Shown here: one piece after another, positions 1 to 11,681 of the stretch | How the letters are laid out: each line of letters begins with the position of its first letter | How positions within the stretch are numbered: the stretch's first letter is position 1 | Program-made: the position numbers and the translations under genes | Assembly: GCA_039619475.1 (NCBI GenBank) | Contig: CM077116.1 | Coordinates: forward strand, 201,027,117 to 201,091,116 | Source: Icerya purchasi | Lineage: Eukaryota; Arthropoda; Insecta; Hemiptera; Monophlebidae | Length of the DNA: 64,000 bases | Direction of reading: 5' to 3' | The notes under the pieces: generated by a model | Told to the model about the DNA's origin: nothing | Database searches by the model: none | Seen by the model: only the letters and a program-made list of their open reading frames with translations

Positions 1-1315
1 TTAATGAGCAATATATGAAAAAAGAGATAAATAAAAAAGATAGCAGAGAAGCATAAAGGTAAAGAGGAAAGTACAAACCATGGATAACGATACTAAAACT
101 GATGGGGAAAGCAGGAGAAAATATAAATCGAAATGAATACAACAAAATACGATACTTGATAAATAGAGAAGCGAAAAAGGCAAAAGACAAGTTGATTGAA
201 CAAAAATGTGATGAAATAAATACAAATTTGAAAAACGAAAACACTATGAAAGGGCCTTCAAAAACATAAGAAGACAATTTCCGGACAGAAGGAAGAAATT
301 AAGTAATATTAAAAATAAGAACGGCAAAGTGTTCATTAGTAGCGAAGAAATACAAGAACAATGGAAGCAATACATTGAAAAACTTTACGAGGATGAACTG
401 CTTAACAATTACCTAATAGAAGCAGAAAACCAAGTACTTGAGAATAATTCAGGACCTATGATATTAAGAATAGAATTCGAGAAATCCTTGGATGATTTGA
501 AACCTAAGAAAATGCCCGGAATAGATCACGCAACAGGGAAACTTCTCCAAAGTATAGGAAATAGAGCAAAAGATGCAATATTTCGACTTATGAACAAAAT
601 ATATACCACCGGAATTACTCCAAAAGACTTTCAAATAATTGCAATACCAAAGAAAACGAATGCGCAAACGTGCGAGGAAACTCTAAGTCATATTTCAAAA
701 ATTCTAACAAAGATTATGTATATTGCCGTATACCAAATAAGATAAAACAAAATGTATCAAATAAGCCAATTCGGATTTAGGAAAGACAAAAAAAAGAATA
801 GCACAAGCTAAAAATGCTTTTAACAGAAAGAAAAATCCCTTACTATCGAAAAATGTCTCTCAACATGTTATCAGGAAATTGTTCATTAAGACATTTGTAC
901 AGAGCGTCGCGTCATGCGAAATCTAGACAATTTCGAAAAAAGGAAAGATTAAAACTACAAGCTTTCGAAATTTGGTGTTATCGAAGGATGCTGAAAATAT
1001 CACAAATGGACAAAGTCACAAACAAGAAATTATTCGAAAGGATAAAAGAACAACAAGAGATAATCTACCATTGAAAAGAGAAGAAACGGTATTATCGGTT
1101 ATCAAATCAGACCATTTCCAGCAGCTCAAAAACTTAATAGAAAGAAAACCAAACAGGAAACTACGAAAAGGAAGACCAAGGACCCCGATTTATGGACGCC
1201 ATAATAAAAGATCAAACCTATGCAAAGATAAAAGACACTGTGCCCAAGTCAGGATTTCGCTGTATACAAGCCATGTTGCCCACCAATCAAACGAAAACGG
1301 TTGAGGAGAAATGAT
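1..1315 (+). mobile_element. Decayed RTE-like LINE, internal part and 3' end
   Basis: Frame-broken reverse-transcriptase polyprotein. Positions 329-745 encode the linker and start of the RT domain, with a conserved block like KPKKMPGIDHATGKLL followed by an IPKKTNAQTCEE-like block. Positions 890-1304 encode the C-terminal region with FEIWCYRRMLKI and GRPRTP-like blocks. The same order occurs in the long LINE ORF at 49812-52814, so this is a relative of that family. The catalytic FADD region should lie between about 780 and 880 but is deleted. No open frame spans it; it is a fossil. The 5' part runs off the window. Confidence 0.8.
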
Positions 1316-1439
1316 GATGATGTTGCAAACATTGGCAGCACGATAAATATCATCATTCAAAATAAATTGATCATTGTCCGAGTATAATATCATCTACAGC
1401 GCCGAGCAACATAGCAAACATAAAACTGACACGACATTG

Positions 1440-1900
1440 GCATCATAGGATAATAGTGTTAAAACAAGGGGAATTTATCACAGATTAATATACTCGATTC
1501 GTATGAAAAATTGTATACGGATGCATCAAATACGAACAAAGTTGCTGGCTGTTTCATTACACATCGAGACATCATCATTGATTTTTCAGTGCTGTCAACA
1601 GAACTAACAGCAAAAAAAGCTGGCCATCAATTTAGCTAAAAGTCTAATCATACAGTGAATAGTTATTTTTATTGATGTACCTTGTGTATTGACTTTGACC
1701 GCATGAAATCTAACCATCCGATAGTCCGAAATATTGACTTATCAGCGACCCAACATCTACATGAAGCTATTATATATTGAATTCTGTCGTATTTGATCAT
1801 AGAAACAAACTATAAAGACAAATCCAGGTAGTGCCTATCCGTGTATGTTACATGTCAAATATTACTATTGCGCATAACACAAAGAATGCGTAATTGTTTT
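1440..1900 (+). mobile_element. Fragment of an RNase H-coding LINE, degenerate
   Basis: Around 1510-1640 the plus strand reads LYTDASNTNKVAGCFITH and then LSTELTAKKAGH, which resembles the start and middle of the RNase H domain of I-clade-type LINEs (YTD...TELxA). Stops and frameshifts follow. The boundaries are not defined. Confidence 0.45.
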
Positions 1901-2142
1901 ACGTTTTCGCTTTTAAATATTTTTTAATTTAATATTTTGGTACTTTAATATTTATAAATAAATGAATTAGAACTGATTTAATTTAAAATACGAATATGTA
2001 TTCAATTTTAATGATTACCTGATAAGAAAGTGCTTAAATGACCATATTGAGAAGATACCCAATTGTTAAATAGAAAAAAAAAAAAAAATAGTCATAGTAC
2101 GTGTGCAAAGATGTTAAATTAATGATAAATTTTTATACATAG

Positions 2143-4691
2143 TAGATTAATGCCTTTTTTTATTATCTATTTAATTAATCTAGAATTAGAATTGTTAACC
2201 CCGCCGCTAAATGGGTTAATTTACCCGGGAATTGAAAGAGCTTCAATAATTGAATTAGCGAAATTGTGGAAGATAAATGTCAAAGAAGAAGAAATTACCA
2301 TGTCTGCTCTCGCAAATTTGATCGAAAAAAATAAAGTAAGTTCTTTTACAGCTTATTTTTAAAAATTCAAATACTTAAATTTCGAAATGCTGCTACATTA
2401 AAAAACATTAAAGTCGAACGAAGTTACGAAATAATTTAAAATACGGCATAATTTGAAATATCACCCGCTGTTATGCTGCGATATAAACTCATAAAAAAAA
2501 TATTAATAATAATTATTATCCGGAAGAAAAATCAATTATCCAGGCCATACATTCAAAGGCGCACGCAGGATTTTTTTTTGGTCGGGGCTAGAATTTAGAA
2601 GATGAGTTAGGGGGTGGTAACTCGGTACCTCGACTAAGTACCCATCTATTTCCGTGGTTTGTAAATTAAAATAAAAAAAAATAAAAAAAAAATACAAAAT
2701 TAACGAATATTATTTTTAAAAAAGTTACAAAACTGACGAATTTTATTTAAAAAAAAAAAAAAATAATAGAAACGTAACATTATGTTTGTAATAAGCACAA
2801 ATTAGATAAGCATACGAATTTTATTTAAGTAAAACAAAACATTTCAAAACAAAATTAAGATTTCGAAGATTTTTTGGGGGGAGCAATGGCCCCGTGGCAC
2901 CCCCCTTGGGTACGCCAATGCATACATTATGCGAGGAGACAAATATGAGCTGCTGCAATTACTACTACAAGGCAAAGTAGACGGAAAACGAAAACGTGGT
3001 AGACCGAGAATGTCCTGGCTACACAACATAAAGAGCTGGATAGGTATCAACAATACTATAAGGGGAAACTAATGGATGTGGCGCGTAATAGGGAATCATT
3101 GAACACATTGGTCGTCAACGTTCGCTAAGCGGATAAGACGAAAGAAGAAGAAGAATTATCCGGAAGAAATAAATTTTTCGTTATAAAAAAAGTTAAAAAG
3201 GAAAACTAAAATATACTCTTTCAAAAACAAATTATAACACTACCCCCCCCCCCCCAGACAATTATGAAGTATCAAAATTAAAATTAAAAAATGCAGAATC
3301 ATCCGCATTTACTTAAATTTTGGATTACAAGTGAACTGGGAATAAAAATTACCAAAGTTCCGTGAATATTAGTGATGTAAAAACCTCTACTGTGAGTAAC
3401 ATTCGAAAAGTCAATACAAAAATTCCAAAAACCAGCTGATACAACAGCCGTTTAATTCTGCTGTAAAAAGGGAAAAATAGGAAATTCCGCTTATCAAACT
3501 TGGACCAAACAAAAAAAAGAAAAGTGTCGTAAAATTTTTGAAATCTAGAAGGACGTAACTGTGTACCATATGTTCCTATGGAGAATAGGGCAATTCTTTT
3601 ACTTCCAATTAGGCATGAGATGATTTGAAAGAGAACTGTGAAACTAAGAAGTCATGGATTATACTACAAAAGGTAGCGTCGATCGTACAGATAAACTGCG
3701 CGCAAACTGATGGTTGATTATTAATTTACTCGTACGTTTGCCATGTTTGATATCACGGTCACAATGAAACCGAAAGCAATTTTTCCTTTACTTCTATATT
3801 TCCAAAAATGGGAATTGTTCATTTGTTTAATTCTAGTTGATTCTTACGAAATATATTAAGTATGTTAATCTAAAAAATCAGTAAATGTTTTTCCAAACGA
3901 ATTCCGCGATTTCCGATATGCGATATTACATTAAGTAAATTATTAAAAACGAAAGCAATGAGGTAAAGGAAATTTTTAAAAAATAGCGAATTTACAGTGT
4001 CCTCTTATGGATGCGAAAAAAAAACAGTCATAAAATACATATACTACCTCCTACTGATCGATATGGTGCACCAAGAACATTCACTGCTAAATAAATTCTA
4101 TCGAACATGGTATGTGATAAAAATTATCATGCTATAAATCGCAGAGTAACGCCAAAAGTGCGTCTCTGTCGTTGTATTTCCCTCTTTTTTTCTTAGAGAC
4201 ATTTTATAGATCATATAAGAAATGGACTATACGTGCCAACACATACTCCAGACATATAAGCGAGTTATGTCAACATCAAAAGTGGCAAAAAAATTTGTCA
4301 GCTTTGTGAGATTTCGATTATAATAATAGGTGTTACCGATAATACTTCCGTGATTCAAAAAATGTATTTATTTATTTATTTATTTTGGAGTGGGAGGTCC
4401 AGGCCATCAGGACCCTCCTCTTAGCCACGTCACTGACTAGCATTTTTATGTTTAATGTTTCAGTTACTGGAAATGTTCGGTTGCGGCAGCGCTAATGTTA
4501 TCTCTCCAGTTTCTCAAATCATTTATAAAGGACAGTTACTTAAAATCAGAACGGTAAAGCACAATACACCATTATACTTCAAGTTTTATGACGCATTTAT
4601 AAAAATGCTATACGGTAAAGTACGTCATCATCGTTGGACACCGGTGATTGACGTCGGCTTATACGATATAAAATACAAATCCGCGCAATAA
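2143..4691 (+). CDS. Branched-chain amino-acid aminotransferase, last two exons (partial)
   Basis: Two exons of a BCAT-family (PLP fold type IV) enzyme, which interconverts Leu/Ile/Val and their 2-oxo acids. Exon A ends at 2335 with donor GTAAGT and starts at a nearby AG (2143 or 2146). It encodes ELLTPPLNGLIYPGIERASI, matching the ELVTPPLxGxIxPGxTRxS block of the family. Exon B, 4464-4691 after TTTCAG, encodes EMFGCGSANVISPV...IYKGQLL and YGKVRHHRWTPVID, matching the EMFGSGTAxxVxPV and C-terminal YGxxxHxW blocks, then stops with TAA. The intron is phase 0. The catalytic lysine lies in upstream exons outside the window. The family's usual GSGTA is GCGSA here, and the first ~12 residues of exon A match poorly, so either a divergent functional gene or an ageing copy is possible. 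The intron holds a LINE and a MITE. Confidence 0.8.
2530..3154 (+). mobile_element. 5'-truncated RTE-like LINE with 15-bp target duplication
   Basis: The 3' end of an RTE-like LINE. Joined across the MITE at 2554-2920, the frame reads MRGDKYELLQLLLQGKVDGK then GRPRMSWLHNIKSW, the C-terminal block seen also at the end of the 49.8-52.8 kb LINE. It ends in an AAGAAGAAG tail. The 15-bp direct repeat ATTATCCGGAAGAAA at 2515-2529 and 3155-3169 flanks it exactly, so this is one 5'-truncated retroposition inside the BCAT intron. Confidence 0.85.
2554..2920. mobile_element. hAT-type MITE nested in the LINE
   Basis: A 367-bp insert with 8-bp duplications CATACATT at 2546-2553 and 2921-2928. Its ends are imperfect inverted repeats, CAAAGGCGCACGCAGG and, from the other end, CATTGGCGTACCCAAGG. 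It has no coding capacity. Removing it with one TSD restores the LINE reading frame. Confidence 0.8.
3170..4463. other. BCAT intron, no further feature
   Basis: AT-rich intron sequence with a C run at 3243 and a TTTA microsatellite at 4368-4384. I see no gene or intact transposon here. Confidence 0.5.
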
Positions 4692-6539
4692 TACTTTTCT
4701 GCGATATTTTGATCGATAATAACTGTCTTGGTTAAACTATTTAATAATAATATTTTTTTTATTGAAGTGTTTATTCCTTTTTTTTTTTTTTTATTTTATT
4801 CGGTGAAAATATAAAACGATAATTTCTACAAAAAAAGCAATTTAATTTTGTGACACATTCAACCATAAGTAGAGATTTTCTAAAGGAGGCCTTTTCATCG
4901 GGAATTGTAAACGTACTGAGACGAGTTAACACCAAATCAATAATTTCTCAACTATATAAATATCTGTACTGAAAATTCGGCGTGTACTGAAAATATATTA
5001 ACACCTAAACATAAACTCAAAACCCATAAACAATTTTTTATAGTGTTTTTCCAAATGCTCCGTACTTTTTTTACACCTGCATCAAATTGAAGCTGGGTTG
5101 ATCAACTTGATATTCAAACTTGATTCTTTAGTTAGTTTTTAAGAAATAACTAAATTACTTTTTTCACGTTTTCTTAACCCAGTACAATCCTTGCGGAAGG
5201 ATTTAAAACAGAGTGATATAATTAATGTTTTACACGTAGTTTCGGAGGTTTGTAATAATAGCAGCACTATACAGTGTTAGTGTAATAGTTTGAGACTGTG
5301 AGTATGAAAAAAAATAAAAATAAAAGTGACAAATATGCATTATTTCGGTTGTATACAGGTCGTGAACAGATTGAAACAATTCTAAAAAAAAAAAAAAATG
5401 CAGGGTTATCTGGGTTAAATTACCCAAAAATCTCGAAATCAAATTTGCTCAAAATTAAATAGTCTCGATTCTTTACATCAATAAGCCTTTCGCGATATCA
5501 ACAGGAAATGTAAACAGTATCATTTTTTTGAGAATAACGTATTACAAAATTTTGTCTAGGCAGGCTAGTAGTGGTTTCATTAGCTAAATATCTTGCTCCT
5601 GATAACCACTTTAAAAAGTACACTATTAAAAATTAATTTAAGCGTGATTAATATATTTTCAATTCAACTATTAATTAATAACCGATCCAAACAAGACTGA
5701 ATACAAAAGAATATGTATTTCTAAATATTGACACTTTTTTCGTTACATAAAGAATCACTTGGGAAAGACTTTTTCATATGCACAATTTATTATTTATTAT
5801 TTATAATTAAGTTAATAAATTAAGGATAAGATATACGATGGATGTCGAATGAATACCGAAATACAAAAAATGAAAAAAATAAAAAAACAATACATACTAA
5901 ATTTAAAATTAATCTACTTATTGATGAAGACAGAGATTACACTGACTACGGAAAATTGCATGAAGTTAGATTTACCAAAATCTCAAATGATCGTTAAGAT
6001 ACTGCTAGAAAATTGCATAAGAAAATAAATTCTAAATAGAAAGTTAAACTGTCAGTTGCAGGAGAAAGATGATTTTAAGAAAACAGTATTAATAAAATAA
6101 AAAATACTGTCTCGAAAAACAAGATTATCAAATAAGTCATGTATAGATTTATGCGTGTAGTTATATAAAACATGCAAAGAGAGTTATTTTTTTGTCAACT
6201 TACAAAAGCTATTTTAAATTGTATTGTAAAACACAGACTTTCTTATTGTTTTTTTTAAAGGATTTTTATGTGTATATGTATATAAGTGTTTGGTTACAGC
6301 GGCTATTGCAGTACGCGAGATGTGTGGATTTGTTGTTCTTATAAATAGTTGATTATTCCGCTATTTTTAATGGAATCTGTAGCGGATGCAAAATCGAGTC
6401 GAGGAATTCTCAAAGATGTTAACAACTGTTTTATTATTTATAAAAGGGGATCGATGAAGTAAGATTGTTGATTAATCACAAAGTATGTAGGAAGTAGAGA
6501 GGACAATAATGAGGGGTACTTAAAAAATAAAATTATGCG
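4692..6539. other. AT-rich intergenic DNA
   Basis: Downstream of the BCAT stop. Only short chance frames; nothing recognisable. Confidence 0.5.
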
Positions 6540-7469
6540 ACAAGGCTATGTGCTCTGTGCGTAGACGACTAAGGGCGCAGAAATCTCTACGGGAAATGCC
6601 CTTTTTGGCCACCATAGCTCGATTCAGAGTTTAATTAGCTTTAAGAAGAGCGTTTTTTATGAGAATGTGAAGATTATTTAAAATTACGACTGATAGATAT
6701 GACGGAGAGGGGAATTATTAGGCAGGGAACAACGTACGGTTCACCGAGCGGCCACATCAATACGTTCATTTCCAGGAATCCCAGCATGACTGGGCACTCA
6801 CACAAATGCAATGGGTTATACCCTCTTAATAAATGTATACACTATCTGCTAGGATTGGATCACTAAAGGATGTTTGGTGAGAGGATTAGAGGTTATCGAT
6901 AGAACAGTGGATGAGTCAGACATTACCGGAGTCCTCAGAGATAACGGTTTTAGGGGAAGAAAATATTCCAAATCGAATACTTCTTCACAGATTTCAGCGT
7001 CCAATATCGAACAACTATCACTGAGTCGTATATATTTTGTTGTGTTACAAGCTTCAAAGAGCCGACATTTGAAGACAATCTAGCCTCTGGGGTAGCTTTG
7101 GCGGAGTCCATAAAGAAAACAAAATGATTGGACTATTTCTGAATTGTTGCCGCTATCATCTGAACAATATTCGGCTATAAAGGTTTATTGTATTTCATCA
7201 AAACGAAATCAATGGTCAAAGAGTCTTATAGTAGTATCAAAGAGCTGAGGACCAGATCGGAGAGAGAAATTATGTTTATATTGTGATGCGATAAAAGATC
7301 CAGAATTTATGACAATGGATCATTAGGGAATTCTGGGGTATTAGAAAAGTAATTATATGGATAGGGAAAGAACGATTATGAGAAAAAAATGGTGAAGATC
7401 TCCCGTTGACAATAAAAGTCTCTGAAGTATTTTAATGGAAGAGTACCTAGCAAGGCACATAAACTAACT
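6540..7469 (-). mobile_element. RNase H-coding LINE relic, distal part
   Basis: Minus-strand remnant of a LINE with a C-terminal RNase H. Near 6745-6815 it reads VPSHAGIPGNERIDVAAR, the classic end of LINE RNase H domains. Near 7000-7060 it reads like LSDSCSILDAEI. At 7400-7469 it reads PSVSLCALLGTLPLKYF, the RT-to-RNase H linker. The upstream half of the same relic lies at 38418-38660, on the other side of the giant element, so the LINE was already in place and decaying when the element inserted. Confidence 0.75.
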
Positions 7470-7475
7470 GACGGG
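7470..7475. repeat. 6-bp target-site duplication, left
   Basis: GACGGG immediately before the AGTAGAGGG terminus; the identical hexamer follows the CCCTCTACT terminus at 38412-38417. Confidence 0.85.
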
Positions 7476-7740
7476 AGTAGAGGGAAAATGTGACTATAAG
7501 GACAAAGGATGCCGCCACCGCTAATTAAGGCCTTCCAGAGCCGTTTCCGGAGCGTCTCGGACCGCGGAACCGCATTCCATTTGATTGTCGATCCCTTAAT
7601 TACCGCACACACATGTAAATGTACGTGTATATACGTCTGCACACACATGTAAAAATCACCATCATCATCACCATCGCGGTAAATTCGTACGCGTGCCATC
7701 GCAAGTGACCTTGTACCTGTCAATCAATTGGTCGATGCAT
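7476..7740. repeat. GC-richer terminal segment of the element, left
   Basis: The outermost ~260 bp is clearly less AT-rich than the interior, with blocks such as CGGACCGCGGAACCGC. It is mirrored exactly at 38147-38411. A compositionally distinct end suggests a transposase/integrase or replication recognition region, though that is inference. Confidence 0.5.
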
Positions 7741-8577
7741 GCCTTTGCTTGTACGTAAATTACCGTTATTCGGTAGCGACTGGTTTTGGAGGATTACGCA
7801 CACACACACAATGATGTATATACGGTTACGAGCGTTCGTAACATATGTAAAATTAGTTATTATCATTATTGATTTTCGTTGTTATCAATATTATCAGTGG
7901 TCAGTCTGCAGGAATCGCGGTAAAATACAGGTTTTCACCGTTCCGGTATTTCTAGGAATCGCGAAGATTTTCGTTCGGTCAGTTGCGTAAAACTTTTCTT
8001 TGTCCGATACATTATGTACGGGGGGTAAGTCTCTATCTCACACATCGCAAAAGCGAAAATGCTTCTCTCATAGCGCTACACGTAAATGCTAACGCAACCG
8101 TTGAAACCGGATCTTAACATTCTTATACTTTCTATTACAGTCTATGTCATATTGTAGATGGATACACCCTACATGTACACACTAACACAAAAACATACTC
8201 ATACTCAAAGCTCATGACTACTTTATTCAATGCGCATATGTAACCAACTATTCCTGACGGAATGACATTTTTCTGACGTAATATTTCCACTGCCACAACT
8301 GATTTAAACCAAGTAAAAGCGCATGCATCGTTCTCGCACACATGTCGATCGTTAGCGATATCGTAATTTTTTTTTAAATTAACCAAAGTATAATATTTAA
8401 AGCATAAAACTAACGTGAGCTCCCTATTCCCTGCTTTATACCATTCAAATGTATTTTTTAATTTTTTTATTTTTTCCATGCCTAAGCATTATAAAAATTG
8501 GTCTAAGTATATTTCTCATTTTCTACGGTTCCGAAAATTTTTTCTTTATTCTCCGATCGTTACAAAAACGTACTGAC

Positions 8578-8911
8578 TAGTGATGGGAAACTTCGAAATG
8601 TTTCATTCGAATTATTCGATTGTTCGATAACTTCGAATGCATTCGATTGTTCCACAGTTGCATTCGAAATGTTATTTCATTCGTATAATTCATTCGTATT
8701 CACATCAATCATTCGAATCAAAATCATTCGAATTAAAATCATTCGAATCAAAAATCATTCAAATCAAAATCATTCGAATTAAAATCATTCGAATCAAAAT
8801 CATTCAAATTAAAATCATTTGAATCAAAATCATTCGATTGTTTTTTGTTTTTTTTTTTGACGATTGTTGATTGTTTCGATTGTAAAAACATTTCGAAATC
8901 GCACATCACTA
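8578..8911. mobile_element. hAT-like MITE, tandem copy 1
   Basis: Begins TAGTGATGGG and ends CATCACTA; the ends are inverted (TAGTGATGGGAAACTTCG versus TAGTGATGTGCGATTTCG). Flanks are GTACTGAC (8570-8577) and GCACTGAC (8912-8919), an 8-bp TSD with one change. Its body is the AT-rich ATTCGAAT minisatellite and it has no gene. Confidence 0.7.
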
Positions 8912-9194
8912 GCACTGACAGATCACACGCTTATATCTACCATAGTGTTAGCCACCACGAAAGCGAACCATTCGATCCCGTGCACACTCTGCTCTCGATA
9001 GTTTCCCTATCGTTCATAATAATTTTTCAAAGCCTAAGTATCATAGAATTAGTGCAAGTATATTTATTATTTTTTCTCACTTACGATTATTTTTCCGTCC
9101 GTAAGTATTATAAAATTAGTCTAAGTATATTTCTCATTTTCTACGGTTCCAAAAATTTTTCCTTATTCTCCGATCGTTACAAAAGCGCACTAAC

Positions 9195-9526
9195 TAGTGA
9201 TGGGCAACTTCGAAATGATTCATTCGAATTATTCGATTGTTCGATAACTTCGAATGCATTCGATTGTTCCACAGTTACATTCGAAATGTTATTTCATTCG
9301 AATAATTCATTTGTATTCACAACAATCATTCGAATTAAAATCATTCGAATTAAAATCATTTGAATCAAAATCATTTGAATCAAAATCATTCGAATTAAAA
9401 TCATTCGAATCAAAATCATTCAAATTAAAATCATTTGAATCAAAATCATTCGATTGTTTTTTGTTTTTTTTTTTTTGACGATTGTTGATTGTTTCGATTG
9501 TAAAAACATTTCGACGCACATCGCTA
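9195..9526. mobile_element. hAT-like MITE, tandem copy 2
   Basis: Same MITE amplified with the tandem unit. Flanks GCACTAAC (9187-9194) and GCACTGGC (9527-9534) are mutated versions of one TSD. Confidence 0.65.
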
Positions 9527-9809
9527 GCACTGGCAGATCACACGCTTATATCTACCATAGCGTTAGCCACCACGAAAGCGAACCATTCGATCCCGTGCAC
9601 ACTCTGCTCTCGATAGTTTCCCTATCATTCATAATAATTTTTCAAAGCCTAAGTATCATAGAATTAGTGCAAGTATATTTATTATTTTTTCTCACTTACG
9701 ATTATTTTTCCGTCCGTAAGTATTATAAAATTAGTCTAAGTATATTTCTCATTTTCTACGGTTCCAAAAATTTTTCCTTATTCTCCGATCGTTACAAAAG
9801 CGCACTGAC

Positions 9810-10120
9810 TAGTGATGGGCAACTTCGAAATGATTCATTCGAATTATTCGATTGTTCGATAACTTCGAATACATTCGATTGTTCCACAGTTACATTCGAA
9901 ATGTTATTTCATTCGAATAATTCATTTGTATTCACAACAATCATTCGAATTAAAATCATTCGAATTAAAATCATTTGAATCAAAATCATTTGAATTAAAA
10001 TCATTCAAATTAAAATCATTCGAATCAAATCATTCGAATGAAAATCATTTGATTGTTTTTTTTTTTTTTTGACGATTGTTGATTGTTTCGATTGTAAAAA
10101 CATTTCGACGCACATCACTA
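9810..10120. mobile_element. hAT-like MITE, tandem copy 3
   Basis: Third copy, flanked by GCACTGAC (9802-9809) and GCACTGGC (10121-10128), slightly shorter because of a contracted minisatellite. Confidence 0.65.
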
Positions 10121-11429
10121 GCACTGGCAGATCACACGCTTATATCTACCATAGCGTTAGCCACCACGAAAGCGAACCATTCGATCCCGTGCACACTCTG
10201 CTCTCGATAGTTTCCCTATCGTTCATAATAATTTTTCCAAGCCTAAGTATTATAGAATTAGTCTAAGTATATTTATTATTTTTTCTCACTTACGATTACT
10301 TTTCCATCCATAAGTATTTATGTATGTTTTCCCCGATTCTAAAAATAAATCTATCGATGTCTCGCCCCTCAACGAAAGCACACGCATCATTCTCACACAC
10401 GTGTCATTCGTTCGCGTTACCACTTTTTTTCAAAATTAACCCAAGTATATTTTATTATTTTTCTCATTACGATTATTTTCAGTCCGTAAGTATTTCTGTA
10501 TGTTTTCCGAGGTTTTAAAAATTAATCCGAACAAACATTCAGACTGTTGTGAAAGCATACTATCTATCCCCCCCCGCACAGATTCTATATTACTCTATTA
10601 CGAGTTCTTCAAAAATTGATTCGAATATGTTTTTCATTTTTTTTTTTCAATCCTAAAAATTCATTCTTTCTACCCCACCCCACACATCTAAAATTACTGA
10701 TCTTTCGCAATCTTTATTTATTTTATCGATTCTAAAAATTAATCAATGATTCACTCGAAAGCGTACCGCACATTCCCACACAATTATCTTCTATCACGAA
10801 TTTCCCTATTGATCATGAACATTTTTTCAACGTTAGACACAATAGCATATCACATTGATCTCGCATATGTACCACATGCAGTTCTATATGTTTATTTTTT
10901 TATTAACGATCTTTATTTTTTTTTGTACCTGTATTACTTTTCCCTACACATTCATGTCATTATATACTCTTAACATTATCAAAAATAATTTTAACCTTTC
11001 GAGAAAGAAAAATCTCCGATCAATAAAAAATATTTATTAACATCACAATTATTTTTAATATTATTCGTTTCGCTATAAACATAATTTTTTTATTTAATAA
11101 ACTCATCCGTATCATCGATCGTTTCAAGATATTATTGTTTCGAACGTCAATCCCTGTTTTCCAAGAATCGATAACCTCTGCAGGTATATACATATCTCGT
11201 CATCGCAACAACCTTTACCTGCATGACTCGCATACCTTCAAGACCACTTGTACATTGCTCGCACGCTATTTCCCATTATTCGGTACAAGAATATTTTTCA
11301 CACTCCTTCACATATGCGTATACACTCAAAGTCCTCGATTACTTTGTTTGTATACAAATATATTCAGCTTTCTCCGACGGAACAACATTTTTCTGACGTA
11401 ACATTTCCACTGCCACAACCGATTCAAAG

Positions 11430-11651
11430 GTAGCTAATGAGATAGACTATCGAACGGAATCATTCAAGCGGTCAGTATTAGTTTTATGTTAAACATGTAT
11501 ATTTTATCGAATCTGTGTTCACGCATTATTAAAAAATTTACGTCAACGTTAAAGAAAATAATTTCCTACGTTTTTTCTCTTTTTTTCTCTATCATTTTTT
11601 TCTGTCTTTTATCTTTCCTTTTTCTCTTTCTTTTTCTCTGTATTTTTTTAG
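11430..11651 (+). other. Probable 5'-UTR intron of the 332-codon gene
   Basis: A long pyrimidine tract (11565-11650) ends in TTTTTTTAG just 30 bp before the ATG at 11682, a strong splice acceptor. The nearest reasonable donor is AAAG|GTAGCT at 11430. Suggests a spliced eukaryotic-type transcript. Mirrored at 34236-34457. Confidence 0.45.
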
Positions 11652-11681
11652 TGAAAAGTTTGAAATACATATTATTCAATC

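Larger units (their letters stand above)
8480..10320. repeat. Three ~616-bp tandem repeats
   Basis: The phrase ACTAGTGATGGG recurs at 8576, 9193 and 9808, giving periods of 617 and 615 bp. Each unit carries a MITE plus ~280 bp of flank, and copies 2 and 3 are closest. Inside each lies a short array of a ~14-bp motif, AAAATCATTCGAATY (8700-8840, 9320-9450, 9940-10050). The mirrored set is at 35567-37407. Confidence 0.85.
8140..11440. repeat. Degenerate repeat array in the outer arm
   Basis: Built from diverged copies of a unit of very roughly 200 bp that recycles phrases such as CCTAAGTAT, TTCTCATTTTCTACGG, TCTAAAAATTAATC and GTGTCATTCGTTCGCG. Two diverged copies of one part, at 8248-8312 and 11366-11430, share CATTTTTCTGACGTAA and TTCCACTGCCACAAC. 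Short open frames in this stretch, including one of 110 codons at 8147-8479 minus, fall inside the repeats and are probably not genes. Mirrored at 34447-37747. Confidence 0.65.

Noticed and set aside
8147..8479. 110-codon frame in the outer arm (and its mirror at 37408-37740)
   Set aside because: It lies across the degenerate repeat array, and its relative at 11290-11440 is not open; no recognisable content.
8845..9978. Two frames of 172 and 174 codons (plus mirrors) in the tandem repeats
   Set aside because: They are the same frame repeated by the 616-bp units and end in the ATTCGAAT minisatellite; artefacts of repetition.
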